64,000 bases of DNA from Luteibacter sp. Sphag1AF (GTDB lineage Bacteria; Pseudomonadota; Gammaproteobacteria; Xanthomonadales; Rhodanobacteraceae), in assembly GCF_014192715.1 (NCBI RefSeq), contig NZ_JACHYH010000001.1, positions 434,001 to 498,000 of the forward strand, read 5' to 3'. The notes under the pieces were generated by a model that saw only the letters and a list, made by a program, of their open reading frames with translations, was not told the origin of the DNA and searched no databases. This document shows positions 50,669 to 60,035 of the stretch, piece by piece (the stretch's first letter is position 1; each line of letters starts with the position of its first letter). The position numbers and the translations under genes are program-made.

Positions 50669-52632
50669 GCCCTGGTACCTTTACCGAGTCCGGTACGAAG
50701 CTCCGCGCTCTACCAGGCGAGCGGCTTTTGGCTGGCGTCCTTCTGACCCTGGTTGCCTTCGTGGCGTTCTGGGGCACGACATCAGCGATCTACGGTGCAA
50801 GCGCCGATTTCGCTCATCACTACGCCCTGATCCAGTGGATCTGGACCCACTGGTCGGTACCGGACAGCAGTCCGGTACTGGCCGAAATGGCCATCTATCC
50901 CCGCTACAGCCACGTGTTCGCGGCTGTCATAGGCGGCATTTTCGGCTCGTCCGTCATCGGATTGCAGGTAGCGGCAGGTCTTTCGCTGGTGGTGGCATGG
51001 GGTGTCGCTGCGCTGACGCCACGCCTGCTGCCAGGCATGCGCTCATGGGTTTATACGCTCGCCGTGATCGCACTTATCGCGATCAATCGCTACACGCTGA
51101 AGCTTGACCTTATCGGGCACGAGCTTGTCATCAACTACTTCTATTCGCAGCTGGCTGGCCAGGCGTGTTTCCTTTTGCTCGTTCTGGCAGGTGCGCTCTG
51201 CGAACGGCGCTGGGGCCGGCACGTCGGCATCGGCGCCGGTCTGACGCTGATCGCCATCCTGACTGCGGGGGTGCATCTGCTTCCCGCCATTGAGGGAATG
51301 GGCTACGGCATGCTGCTGCTTGCCACCTCCGCCCTGATGGAACCGGGCAAGCGCATCAAGCGTCTGGCCGTGGTCGCTGTCGTTGGCGTAATCGCTGCCG
51401 GCTTGCTGCTCAAACATCCCGCGTTTGCAGCCATGCGTGCCATCAGTGAAAACAATGGGGGCGCATTCCTGCATTCGTTATCCACGATGCGTGAACTGGT
51501 GATATTCGCAGTGGTATGCCTCACCGCCTCCGTTGCATTGATCGTGATGTCGATGCGCGCAGGCCGTACGGCCAGCCCCGGCAAATATCTGCTGGCACGC
51601 CATCTCGGCTGCGCCAGTGCGGCTATCGCATTGTTGTGCCTGATGCAGATGGTTCTGCTGCTTCACGGCGGCGGCGGTTCAGAATACGCCTGCCGCAAAT
51701 ATGCGTTTGGCATGGCGACGTTCCTCATACTGGACATCGCTGCGCTGATCGCGCTGCTGGTTCCCGAGCGGTTCGCCGGCTCCCGTTCCCACGCTCCGTT
51801 GCGCTGGCTGCAGCCCTCACTGATTCTCTGGGCATTGTGGATTTTCACGCTGGCGCACACGCACAAGAGTGCGGACACCGCCGATGTCGTGCGCATGGAA
51901 TCCATCACACGCCTGGTCAATGATTCGGGTGCACTGGAAGGACCGCTGCCCAAGTACGTCGCGCGCATTCCCATCGGCGAGATGGGCAACATCGTCACTT
52001 ACATGATGTCCATGGGCGTGCTTGAACAGCCCAGAAGCCCTGACCTCATGGCATTGCTGACCAACACCGAGTTTCAGGAACCGGACAAGATCGGCAAGGT
52101 ACTCACTTCCACCTCGGCAGATGCCGTACTGAGCAGCCCCGAGTGCTCATCCGGGCACTATCCCGGCGGATTGACGGTGCTCGATTACGCCTGCGTGCAG
52201 CGCAAATTCAGTGACACCTGCGCCGCTGCTGCCGATTTCACCTCAGCCGGTTTCGTGCCGGGCCGCTCGATCAAGGGCTTCAGCGGAGCAGAGACCGACG
52301 GCCGCTGGACGGAGGGCAACTCATCGGCCTATGCCTGCAAAGGCAATCCGGAGCTGGCCCGGGTGACTACGGCCACGCTTACGCTCGAGCCGTTTGACCC
52401 CTTGCACACCGGCCAGACGGTTGATGTGCTCATCAACGGATCGCAGGCTGCACACGCGGTTCTGCACGACCGTCAGGCCATCGACGTCACGCTGCCTGCC
52501 GGCACTGACGTCGCGAAGGACGGCATGACCGTGGAGCTTCGGCTGCCTGACGCGATCTCGCCGTTGAAAGCCGGGATCAATACGGATGCCCGCGTCCTTG
52601 GCGTGAAGCTGCACAGCATCACCCTGCACTGA
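50665..52632 (+). CDS. GT-C-like polytopic membrane protein with C-terminal beta domain
   Basis: 655 residues with about 11-12 TM helices in residues 20-410. The first extracytoplasmic loop has an acidic motif (YGASADFAHHYALIQ) of the kind found in GT-C glycosyltransferases. Residues about 520-655 are beta-rich and end in DARVLGVKLHSITLH, a pattern shared with the proteins at 52648 and 61506. No named family recognised; a lipid-linked-sugar-dependent glycosyltransferase is inferred. It is the last gene of the rfbG operon, followed by a terminator. Confidence 0.75.
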   Translation: MSPGTFTESGTKLRALPGERLLAGVLLTLVAFVAFWGTTSAIYGASADFAHHYALIQWIWTHWSVPDSSPVLAEMAIYPRYSHVFAAVIGGIFGSSVIGLQVAAGLSLVVAWGVAALTPRLLPGMRSWVYTLAVIALIAINRYTLKLDLIGHELVINYFYSQLAGQACFLLLVLAGALCERRWGRHVGIGAGLTLIAILTAGVHLLPAIEGMGYGMLLLATSALMEPGKRIKRLAVVAVVGVIAAGLLLKHPAFAAMRAISENNGGAFLHSLSTMRELVIFAVVCLTASVALIVMSMRAGRTASPGKYLLARHLGCASAAIALLCLMQMVLLLHGGGGSEYACRKYAFGMATFLILDIAALIALLVPERFAGSRSHAPLRWLQPSLILWALWIFTLAHTHKSADTADVVRMESITRLVNDSGALEGPLPKYVARIPIGEMGNIVTYMMSMGVLEQPRSPDLMALLTNTEFQEPDKIGKVLTSTSADAVLSSPECSSGHYPGGLTVLDYACVQRKFSDTCAAAADFTSAGFVPGRSIKGFSGAETDGRWTEGNSSAYACKGNPELARVTTATLTLEPFDPLHTGQTVDVLINGSQAAHAVLHDRQAIDVTLPAGTDVAKDGMTVELRLPDAISPLKAGINTDARVLGVKLHSITLH

Positions 52633-52635
52633 CCG

Positions 52636-52672
52636 GACGGCGTGAGTTCAATCGGAGCTCACGCCGTCTTTT
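52636..52672 (+). terminator. Rho-independent terminator of the rfbG operon
   Basis: An 11-bp stem (GACGGCGTGAG/CTCACGCCGTC) with an 11-nt loop is followed by TTTTA. It overlaps the last codons of the converging gene. Confidence 0.88.
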
Positions 52673-54933
52673 AGCTCAATGCGGGATAGCGCGATGCCCA
52701 GCACGCGCTCGTCGGGTGAACCGACCAACTGCCTGGGCGACCACGCCGGCGATACCGACACGTTGATGCGATTGACCGGCTGTCCTGTCCGCAAGGGCAG
52801 TGACACGTGCTGCTCGCCGGGGTCGGAAACGCGAACCGCCGTAGCCGGGGCATCAGGATGGTCGGCATCGCTGAAGGTGACCGTGGGCAACCGGTCGCCG
52901 CCCGCACCAAACACGCTGAAGTTCAACGTGACCGAACACATGGCGTCCGTACGGCATGAGGCGGGAACCGGTAGCGAAAGAATCGCGGTGGCACCCGACC
53001 AGGTGAACTCCGCCTCGCCCGGGTACCAGCCGCGTGTCAGCACCATGTCCGCCATGGCATAAGACGAACGCGTACGGATCGGATAATGGATGGAGCCGAT
53101 CGCAAGCGCTTCGGCCGTGGCCTGCATGCTTGCCTTTCGATATTCAGGACGCAGCCGTGCAACGACGAAGTAAGGCGTCTCGTCCACCTGGATGATCGGA
53201 ATGGCCTTCAGTGCAGCGATGGCCGGAGCGAACGCCTTGCGCCGGTCGGCAATGCAATCACCGGGCCTATAGCAAGGCCAGCCGTGCGCGCTCCACAACA
53301 TATCCGCATACGGAACAACGACCGCATCGCCCGTCTTGTCGAGGAGGAAACGGACAATCGCCCCCTCCTGACCCGGTATCGCCGGATCGCCCAGGCTCAG
53401 CATCGACGCAGGCCAATAGGCCTGCGCAAGCGCCACGTTCTTGTCGCCACCCGCGTTGAACGACGGGGTCTTCGCGCGGGCTGCCATGTAGATGCCGAGA
53501 AAGTCGTTTCCATACGGCGCAAACGCGATGGTGGACCCTCTGGGAACCAGGTCCTTCAGTGGCTTGACCATGTCGTGGTCAATCGCCTGGAACATGTCGC
53601 GCTGCGACCTGGCCTGCATGAGCGACTGCCCCAGATGGGGAAGATTGGCCAGGACCAGCGCCGCCATGACCCAGGGCCAGATGCGCCAGCGCGTCGCCCG
53701 TTCATTGGCCAGCGCAAGCACGAGCACACCCCACAGGCAGAACAAGGTCAGTGCCACCCAGCGATACGCAGCACGCATCACATTGAAGCCAGGCAGATAC
53801 ACCGAAATGCGTGCGTTACCCGTATGAATCGGCCCTGCTTCCGGCGGCATCAATTGTTGCGCATCCGCCACGGCAGCTGATTCTACGGTGGGCTTGCGCG
53901 CATCAATTTTCAGCGACGGCCCGAGAGCCATGTAGAACGCGAAGATGCCCACCAGCAACAGACCGGACGCAAGCACGCTGCGGCGTCGCGCCGCCCACCA
54001 GGCGATGACGCCCGCCAGAAGGATCGGCAGGCAGAAGGTGGTCGTCCAGACCGAATAGTCGCCGTAGTAAATCGTGTCGTCGCGGTAGATCGAATAGCCG
54101 ATCGTGTCCCACAGCCATTGCTGCCCCTGCGTAGGCCTGGCAACGAACGACAGATCCACACCCCAGGCGCGGAAGAAGTCCAGCGACTCAGCCGGGAATC
54201 CGTTTCCGTGGATGTAGGCACGGAACAGCAGGTAAGCCACCACAAACCCTGCCACGTGCATGGGCCCGGCAAAGATAAGCAGTTGCTTTCGGGCAGCCGG
54301 CTCTCGCAGGAATACCCACGCCAGCATGCCCGTGCTGCCCACGGCAAACATCATGAACGTGTATCCGTCCATGAATATGGCGATGACCGGACCCACCAGC
54401 GCAAGAACGACCGCCCAGCGGCGACGCACACCATGCGCGGGCAGAAGAGATGCCGTGCACAGGAAATAGAAGGGCAGAAGCGCGATGCCGATACCTACCA
54501 TGCTGTAGCCGCCATGCGCCCAGGCAATCGGCATGCTCAGCCAGAGCACGGCGGCCAGAGTCGCCATGCGCGATCCGAGGCCGACGAACCGGCCCAGCTT
54601 GCGACATGACGCAAACGACACCAGAAGCCACGTGGCCACCATGGCGGAATACGCATCCGCCGGATGCAACCCCAGCGTGATGTACCAGCCGGCAACGCGA
54701 GCCCCGGCCAATCCAAACGCCATGGCCGAAGGGGCCGGCAGGCCAAACATGTGCGAGGTCAGCGCCCAGGGCGACGCATCCGCGAACGCCTGTGCGAACG
54801 CAGAGGTCCATATGGCCTGCCCCAGGGTGGGCAGGCCGAAACCCGGAAGCGCCCCATGCACCATCAATACAAAAACGAACGCCGCAACGACCAGTAACGT
54901 GTTCCCCGGCGTCTCAGTGGAGTGAGTGCGCAT
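52648..54933 (-). CDS. GT-C-like polytopic membrane protein with C-terminal beta domain
   Basis: 761 residues with about 12 TM helices in residues 10-445. An early loop has an acidic pair near the membrane (GLHPADAYSAM). A soluble part follows, and residues about 620-761 are beta-rich, ending in DERVLGIALSRIEL before a short tail, as in the proteins at 50665 and 61506. I recognise no named family. The ATG at 54933 is preferred to a start at 54975; it overlaps the upstream flippase-like gene by 20 nt. It is the last gene of the reverse polysaccharide operon. Confidence 0.75.
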   Translation of the reverse strand: MRTHSTETPGNTLLVVAAFVFVLMVHGALPGFGLPTLGQAIWTSAFAQAFADASPWALTSHMFGLPAPSAMAFGLAGARVAGWYITLGLHPADAYSAMVATWLLVSFASCRKLGRFVGLGSRMATLAAVLWLSMPIAWAHGGYSMVGIGIALLPFYFLCTASLLPAHGVRRRWAVVLALVGPVIAIFMDGYTFMMFAVGSTGMLAWVFLREPAARKQLLIFAGPMHVAGFVVAYLLFRAYIHGNGFPAESLDFFRAWGVDLSFVARPTQGQQWLWDTIGYSIYRDDTIYYGDYSVWTTTFCLPILLAGVIAWWAARRRSVLASGLLLVGIFAFYMALGPSLKIDARKPTVESAAVADAQQLMPPEAGPIHTGNARISVYLPGFNVMRAAYRWVALTLFCLWGVLVLALANERATRWRIWPWVMAALVLANLPHLGQSLMQARSQRDMFQAIDHDMVKPLKDLVPRGSTIAFAPYGNDFLGIYMAARAKTPSFNAGGDKNVALAQAYWPASMLSLGDPAIPGQEGAIVRFLLDKTGDAVVVPYADMLWSAHGWPCYRPGDCIADRRKAFAPAIAALKAIPIIQVDETPYFVVARLRPEYRKASMQATAEALAIGSIHYPIRTRSSYAMADMVLTRGWYPGEAEFTWSGATAILSLPVPASCRTDAMCSVTLNFSVFGAGGDRLPTVTFSDADHPDAPATAVRVSDPGEQHVSLPLRTGQPVNRINVSVSPAWSPRQLVGSPDERVLGIALSRIELKDGVSSD

Positions 54934-55840
54934 GATCCCTGTCCTTCGGATGGTGTGGGCGAATAAGCAGTGCAATGACCCAGGTGATGCCGTCAGCCAC
55001 GATGCCGACCATTCGGGTCAGTACCAGCGCCAGCAACAGGACAGGCTGGCTGACCAGCGCGCCCAGCAACGCGATGAGCACGAGTTCGCGAACACCCATG
55101 CCGGCCGGTGCGCCCGGCGTGACCAGGCCCGCAAGCCATGCGGCCACGTACGCTCCTGCCACGATAAAGCAGGCATCCGTACCCAGCGGCAGCGACGACG
55201 CTCTCACCAGCGATACAAACATGGCACCCGATGCAAGCAGGTAGCCGACGTGCAAGAGCAGCGCTCGTCCAGCCACCGCACTCAGGAAACGCCTTACGAC
55301 CAGAACCCCCACCGTGATGGTCAACCCCAGCCCCACGACCGAAAGCCAAGCGCCGATGCGTGGCACCAGGGAAGGGACGATCAGAGGCATGCACAGCGCT
55401 GCTGCGAAGCAGATGAGGCCGAGCTCAAGCGGCACGGAGCGTGCCAGTGGAGCAGCCGGCAATCCCTCCGACATCCCCATCGCCTGGCGGCTCGCGAAAT
55501 GAAAGATGTTCCCCGGCACGTACTTCGCCAGCTGAGAGCGGCCATACAACGCAAGAGCAAGACGGCGGCGGGTGGGCACGCCCTGTGAAAGCAGCAGGTC
55601 GCGCCAGGCGAGTGCCAGCAACGCATTCATGCCGACGCCCAGCGGAACCAGCACGGCACACCACACCCACAACGACCGGTCCAGCGCTGCCACATCGACA
55701 CTGGCCCAGTAGCCTTTCATGCGAAAGGCAACGTAGACGATGCCGGCTACCGATAACACTCCCCCCACGGCATTCAGCAACGACCGTCGCCACGAAGCCT
55801 TTGTACTCACGGGCGCTTCCGACAAAGAAGCATCGTCCAC
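54914..55840 (-). CDS. UPF0104 / lysylphosphatidylglycerol synthase TM-region-like membrane protein
   Basis: 308 residues, about seven or eight TM helices. Similar in layout to the protein at 48283: LAWRDLLLSQ, QLAKYVPGNIFHFASRQAM and VTPGAPAGMGVRELVLI. The KYVPGNI and PAGMGVRE phrases are the family hallmarks. Possible flippase for a polyprenyl-linked sugar (inference). It overlaps the methyltransferase gene before it by 34 nt and the GT-C-like gene after it by 20 nt. Confidence 0.85.
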   Translation of the reverse strand: MDDASLSEAPVSTKASWRRSLLNAVGGVLSVAGIVYVAFRMKGYWASVDVAALDRSLWVWCAVLVPLGVGMNALLALAWRDLLLSQGVPTRRRLALALYGRSQLAKYVPGNIFHFASRQAMGMSEGLPAAPLARSVPLELGLICFAAALCMPLIVPSLVPRIGAWLSVVGLGLTITVGVLVVRRFLSAVAGRALLLHVGYLLASGAMFVSLVRASSLPLGTDACFIVAGAYVAAWLAGLVTPGAPAGMGVRELVLIALLGALVSQPVLLLALVLTRMVGIVADGITWVIALLIRPHHPKDRDHAHSLH

Positions 55841-56442
55841 GGCAGCGGCTGGCGAACTTCCACGACATCAAAATATTCGCCCACGAGGCGGCGGAAACCG
55901 CTCGCTGACCAATGTTGGAAATGACCGGGCGTATTGCCCAGTTGCCCCAGGTATTTGCCTCGCGCCATGTTGAGCGCGCGCCAGATCGGCTCGCGCGGCA
56001 CGCTGACGATGAGGTAGTCGCTGACAATGCGTTGCAGAGCGGCCAGGCCAGCGCGTGGATCGTCCAGGTGTTCGAGCACTTCACAGCACACCACCAGTTC
56101 GCCGGGCTGCCGTGCTCCGGTCAGGTCGTAAATGCTGGCCACGCTGAACACATCCGGCGACAACCCGCGCGCTACCGCGTTCTCACGAGCCAGCCCGATC
56201 ACAGCGGGCGACACGTCGCATCCGGAAGCGGTCTTGCCTTCTTCCGTCCAGCGAAGCACCCAGTAGCCTTCGCCGCAGCCCACTTCGTAGACGGCACGCG
56301 GCGCTATCGCGGCGACGAGTCCTGCCAGCGCCGACTCGAACCCGCTCATCAGGCGGCGAACGATGATGTTGCGTGATCCGTACTTGTCGTACGCGTTGCC
56401 AACGACCAGCCCGTTTTCTTCCTGTCCACCCGATATTTTCAT
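55807..56442 (-). CDS. Class I SAM-dependent methyltransferase
   Basis: 211 residues. SAM-binding motif I is YEVGCGEGYW; WRWTEEG-like and VCCEVLEHLDDP follow as motif II/III. The enzyme would methylate a small molecule or sugar, given its place in a glycan operon; the acceptor is unknown. It overlaps the neighbouring genes on both sides (4 nt upstream, 34 nt downstream). A second, different methyltransferase is encoded just before it. Confidence 0.9.
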   Translation of the reverse strand: MKISGGQEENGLVVGNAYDKYGSRNIIVRRLMSGFESALAGLVAAIAPRAVYEVGCGEGYWVLRWTEEGKTASGCDVSPAVIGLARENAVARGLSPDVFSVASIYDLTGARQPGELVVCCEVLEHLDDPRAGLAALQRIVSDYLIVSVPREPIWRALNMARGKYLGQLGNTPGHFQHWSASGFRRLVGEYFDVVEVRQPLPWTMLLCRKRP

Positions 56443-57008
56443 GCCGCTGTACGCTCGCGCGCATAAACGGCAATCTGGTTGGCACCGAAGAGGAAGCGGG
56501 AGTATCCGATCATCGCAAGGCCGGCGCCCTGCCCCACTTCAGCGAGACGCGAACGCCCCAGCAGTTCTTCATGCTCGTCGCTGGCATGGCCGGAAAAAAG
56601 GCCAACGCGCGCGCCCGCATCGTGAATCCAGTCCATCGACGGATGCGGCGTGGACACGACAATGCGTGACTGCGCGTCGTCGTTCAGCACACCGCTCAGC
56701 GCACGCAGAAAACCCACCGGGTCAGACACGTGCTCGATCACGGCAAGCGACACCACGGTGTCGACCACCTCGGGCACATCTTCCAGATCGCGCACAAAAC
56801 GGTGACGCGGATATTGCTGCCGGGCCACGGCAAGCGACTCGCTGTCACGCTCGACGCCGACGTAGCGCTCGGGCGGCAGCATGCGCGCCAGCGCACCGGA
56901 GCCGCAGCCAAAATCCAGAACCATGCCTTTCAGATGGGGAATGGCAGCGCGCAGGCGGCGCTCGCGAAGAAAGGGCGACAGCAGACCTTCGGTTGCCTGA
57001 TCAGTCAT
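56439..57008 (-). CDS. Class I SAM-dependent methyltransferase
   Basis: 189 residues. SAM motif I is [31 protein letters not shown] is typical of UbiE/Coq5-like methyltransferases (methyltransferase 11 type). The ATG at 57008 overlaps the GT2 stop by 8 nt and is preferred to an upstream in-frame start at 57065. Acceptor unknown; two methyltransferases side by side suggest doubly methylated sugar or lipid (inference). Confidence 0.9.
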   Translation of the reverse strand: MTDQATEGLLSPFLRERRLRAAIPHLKGMVLDFGCGSGALARMLPPERYVGVERDSESLAVARQQYPRHRFVRDLEDVPEVVDTVVSLAVIEHVSDPVGFLRALSGVLNDDAQSRIVVSTPHPSMDWIHDAGARVGLFSGHASDEHEELLGRSRLAEVGQGAGLAMIGYSRFLFGANQIAVYARERTAA

Positions 57009-57966
57009 GCGGCATTTTCTCCCTTGATGGGTCCGATGCGTGATCGGCAGTACGGTAACGCACATCTTCCAGCAGCTTGCGGTTGGCGGCCAGAAGGTCT
57101 GCCACGAAGGCGATCAGCAAGGTCTGGAAACCGATGCCAAGCAGCACCGCGGCGAGGATCAGCGACTGGATATGGCCATCGCCCTGCCCCAGCCAGAATT
57201 TGAAGAGGAAGCGCACACCGGGAATCAGGCCGGCCACGATGAAAAGCAACCCGATGGAGCCGAAAAACCGGAATGGCCGGTAGATGGCGAAGATGCGGAT
57301 GATCGTGACGATGCTGCGCTGGACATACGAAAACATGCTGCGCACCAGCCGTGACGGCCGCAGATCAGCATTGACGCGTACAGGCACGAACAGGATCGCC
57401 ATGTCTTTCTGGCCAGCCTGGATGATCATTTCCAGCGTATAGGTGTACTCGCTGAAAACGACCAGCCGCTGCGCCGCCTCACGCGCAATGGCGCGAAATC
57501 CGCTGGGCGCATCGGGAACCCGCGTGCCACTGGCAAGGCGCACGACACTGCTGCCCACCCATTGCAGAAGCTTCTTCAGCGGCGAGAAATGGCTGATCGT
57601 GGCAATCGGACGTGCACCCACCACGATTTCCGCGCGGCTATCCACGATGGGCTGGGTCAGCAGGGGGATATCGGCGGCCACATATTGATTGTCGGCATCC
57701 GTGTTGACGATGACATCTGCACCAAGGCGGAGACATTCATCGAGGCCCGTCTTGAAGGCGCAGGCCAGGCCGCGGTTGTGCGTGTGCCGGACGATGTGAT
57801 CGACGCCATGCCGGCGCGCGACCTCCACGGTCTGGTCCTTGCTGCCGTCGTCGATGATCAACCATTCGACAACGTCGAACCCGGGCACCTTGCGAGGCAG
57901 ATCAGCCAGTGCTATCGCGAGGGTCTGCGCCTCGTTGAAGCAAGGAATCTGAATGATCAGTTTCAT
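57001..57966 (-). CDS. Family 2 glycosyltransferase, DPM/ALG5-like with C-terminal TM helices
   Basis: 321 residues. GT-A start [17 protein letters not shown], DxD region VNTDADNQY, and two C-terminal TM helices (about 237-260 and 270-300). It would transfer a sugar to a polyprenyl phosphate. AGGAAAGGA lies a few nt before the ATG at 57966. First gene of the reverse operon GT2-methyltransferase-methyltransferase-UPF0104-GT-C, under the promoter at 58056-58084. Confidence 0.9.
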   Translation of the reverse strand: MKLIIQIPCFNEAQTLAIALADLPRKVPGFDVVEWLIIDDGSKDQTVEVARRHGVDHIVRHTHNRGLACAFKTGLDECLRLGADVIVNTDADNQYVAADIPLLTQPIVDSRAEIVVGARPIATISHFSPLKKLLQWVGSSVVRLASGTRVPDAPSGFRAIAREAAQRLVVFSEYTYTLEMIIQAGQKDMAILFVPVRVNADLRPSRLVRSMFSYVQRSIVTIIRIFAIYRPFRFFGSIGLLFIVAGLIPGVRFLFKFWLGQGDGHIQSLILAAVLLGIGFQTLLIAFVADLLAANRKLLEDVRYRTADHASDPSREKMPHD

Positions 57967-58055
57967 CGGCGATCCTTTCCTAAAACTCACAGCCACAGCG
58001 CCCCCCAAACGCCTGACCGACGAATCCGTTTACTTTTGTGACGATTAGATGACCA

Positions 58056-58084
58056 ATAGTAACCACGTTTGTTAAATAGACCAA
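58056..58084 (-). promoter_or_regulatory. Promoter of the reverse glycan operon
   Basis: On the minus strand TTGGTC (58079-58084), a 17-nt spacer and TACTAT (58056-58061) form a sigma-70-type promoter. Confidence 0.6.
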
Positions 58085-58100
58085 CCCGGAGGGCTGGCCC

Positions 58101-58126
58101 GTGGCGGGTGAACCATGCCCCGCCAC
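58101..58126. promoter_or_regulatory. Inverted repeat before etfB
   Basis: GTGGCGGG and CCCGCCAC, separated by 10 nt, form an 8-bp perfect inverted repeat just upstream of the TATAAT; a possible operator. Confidence 0.4.
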
Positions 58127-58128
58127 GC

Positions 58129-58134
58129 TATAAT
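58129..58134 (+). promoter_or_regulatory. -10 box of etfBA
   Basis: A perfect TATAAT lies 57 nt before the etfB start; the -35 region is poor. Confidence 0.55.
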
Positions 58135-58191
58135 CTCCGGTCACTTTGCCAGGCAAGGCCCTCCCGGCCGCGCCATCTCAAGGATCCGCAC

Positions 58192-58938
58192 ATGAAGATT
58201 CTGGTCGGCTACAAGCGAGTCGTTGATTACAACGTACGAATTCAGGTCAAGCCCGATGGCTCGGGCGTGGTGACCGAGGGCGTCAAGCTCTCCGCGAACC
58301 CCTTTGACGATATTGCCCTCGAAGAAGCCCTGCGCCTGCGCGAAAAGGGCATTGCCGAGGAAGTGATCATCGTGGGCATCGGTCCTGCCGACCTCACGGC
58401 GCACCTGCGCAACGGCCTGGCCATGGGCGCCAATCGCGCCATCCACGTGCAGACCAGCGAGGCCATCCAGCCGCTGACCGCTGCCCGCACCTTCCTGAAG
58501 CTGGTCGAGAAAGAGCAGCCGGGCCTGGTGATCCTGGGCAAGCAGGCCATCGACGACGATGCCAACCAGACTGGCCAGATGCTCGCGGCGCTGTGGGATC
58601 GCCCGCAGGCCACGTTTGCCGGCAAGGTAGAGATCGCCGACGGCAAGGCCACGGTCACCCGTGAGGTGGACGCCGGCCTGGAAGTCATCGAAGCCGAGCT
58701 GCCGGCCGTCATCACGACCGACCTGCGCCTCAACGAACCCCGCTTCATCAAGCTGCCGGACATCATGAAGGCCAAGTCCAAGCCTATCGACGTCGTCGAT
58801 TTCGCTTCGCTGGGCGTCGATGCCGCCGATCACGTGAAGGTCACCCATTACGCCGCTCCGCCCAAGCGCAGCAAGGGCGTGATGGTGAAAGACGCCGCCG
58901 AACTGGTCGCCGCCCTCAAATCGAAGGGTCTGCTCTAA
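58192..58938 (+). CDS. etfB: Electron transfer flavoprotein beta subunit
   Basis: 248 residues, the usual size. Hallmarks: MKILVGYKRVVDYNVRI, NPFDDIALEEALRLRE and GKQAIDDDANQTGQMLAALW. With EtfA it carries electrons from acyl-CoA and other dehydrogenases to ETF-QO. AAGGA lies 8 nt before the ATG at 58192. It begins the two-gene etfBA operon. Confidence 0.97.
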   Translation: MKILVGYKRVVDYNVRIQVKPDGSGVVTEGVKLSANPFDDIALEEALRLREKGIAEEVIIVGIGPADLTAHLRNGLAMGANRAIHVQTSEAIQPLTAARTFLKLVEKEQPGLVILGKQAIDDDANQTGQMLAALWDRPQATFAGKVEIADGKATVTREVDAGLEVIEAELPAVITTDLRLNEPRFIKLPDIMKAKSKPIDVVDFASLGVDAADHVKVTHYAAPPKRSKGVMVKDAAELVAALKSKGLL

Positions 58939-58959
58939 GCAGCCGCACGGGAGAACATG

Positions 58960-59898
58960 ATGAGCAAGATTCTCGTTATTGCAGAACACCTGGACGGCAA
59001 GCTCAACGGTGCCACCGCGCGCGCCGTCAGCGCCGCGCAGGCCGTGAAGCCCGATGCCATCGACGTCATCGTGCTGGCCGACGCGCCGGATGCCATCGCC
59101 GCGGAAGCCGCGAAAATCGACGGCGTGACGAAAGTGCTGACCGTGGCCCGCGCCGAAAACGCGCATGCCCTGGCCGCCATCTACGCACCGCAGATTGCGA
59201 AGGCTGCCGCCGGTTATACGCACGTGTTCGCGCCCTCCACCACGTTCGGCAAGGACCTCGCTCCGCGCGTGGCCGCGCTGCTCGGTGTGGCTCAGGTCAG
59301 CGATGTCATGACCGTGGAAGGCAGCCACAGCTTCAAGCGCCCGATCTACGCAGGCAATGCCATCGTCACAGTCGACGTGCCGGCCGACCAGACGGTCGTG
59401 GCCACCATCCGCACGGCTTCGTGGCCGGCTGCCGCCTCAACGGGCTCCGCCCCGGTCGAGGCACTGACCGTCGATGCCACGCTGCCCACGCACACCCGCT
59501 TCGTCGAACTGCACCAGGGCAAGAGTGACCGCCCCGACCTGCAGGGTGCGCCGAAGGTCGTGTCCGGTGGCCGTGGTGTGGGCTCGAAGGAAAACTTCGA
59601 GATCATCTACAAGTTCGCCGACAAGATCGGCGCCGCCGTGGGCGCTTCGCGCGCTGCGGTCGACGCAGGCTACGTGCCCAATGAAATGCAGGTCGGCCAG
59701 ACCGGCAAGATCATCGCCCCGGAGCTGTACATCGCCGTGGGCATTTCGGGCGCCATCCAGCACCTGACGGGCATCAAGGACGCCGGCACCATCGTCGCCA
59801 TCAACAAGGACGGCGAAGCGCCGATCTTCGAGATTGCCGACATCGGCCTCGTGGGTGACCTGTTCAAGATTCTTCCGGAACTTGAGCAGGCGCTCTGA
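58960..59898 (+). CDS. etfA: Electron transfer flavoprotein alpha subunit
   Basis: 312 residues. The FAD-binding C-terminal domain is clear: [49 protein letters not shown] and [20 protein letters not shown]. It starts 21 nt after etfB. The ATG at 58960 is chosen because GGGAG is 6 nt away; the preceding ATG at 58957 is too close. Confidence 0.97.
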   Translation: MSKILVIAEHLDGKLNGATARAVSAAQAVKPDAIDVIVLADAPDAIAAEAAKIDGVTKVLTVARAENAHALAAIYAPQIAKAAAGYTHVFAPSTTFGKDLAPRVAALLGVAQVSDVMTVEGSHSFKRPIYAGNAIVTVDVPADQTVVATIRTASWPAAASTGSAPVEALTVDATLPTHTRFVELHQGKSDRPDLQGAPKVVSGGRGVGSKENFEIIYKFADKIGAAVGASRAAVDAGYVPNEMQVGQTGKIIAPELYIAVGISGAIQHLTGIKDAGTIVAINKDGEAPIFEIADIGLVGDLFKILPELEQAL

Positions 59899-59922
59899 TC
59901 GACTGATCAGGTGCCGTACGGC

Positions 59923-59958
59923 TCACATCGTGGCCACGCAGCGTAGGCCACGATGTGA
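59923..59958. terminator. 13-bp inverted repeat after etfA
   Basis: TCACATCGTGGCC and GGCCACGATGTGA with a 10-nt loop form a strong hairpin 25 nt after the stop. There is no T tract, so it may stabilise mRNA, attenuate, or terminate only weakly. Confidence 0.45.
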
Positions 59959-60035
59959 CGCCCCAGGGGGATACAACCACCTATAACCATCGCCAGCACG
60001 CTGACGCTGGTATACACACAGAGATCGACGGCCCC

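Larger units (their letters stand above)
57967..58191. other. Divergent regulatory region, reverse glycan operon / etfBA
   Basis: 225 nt holding the minus-strand promoter (58056-58084), an inverted repeat at 58101-58126, and TATAAT at 58129-58134 for etfB. No gene was seen. Confidence 0.6.
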
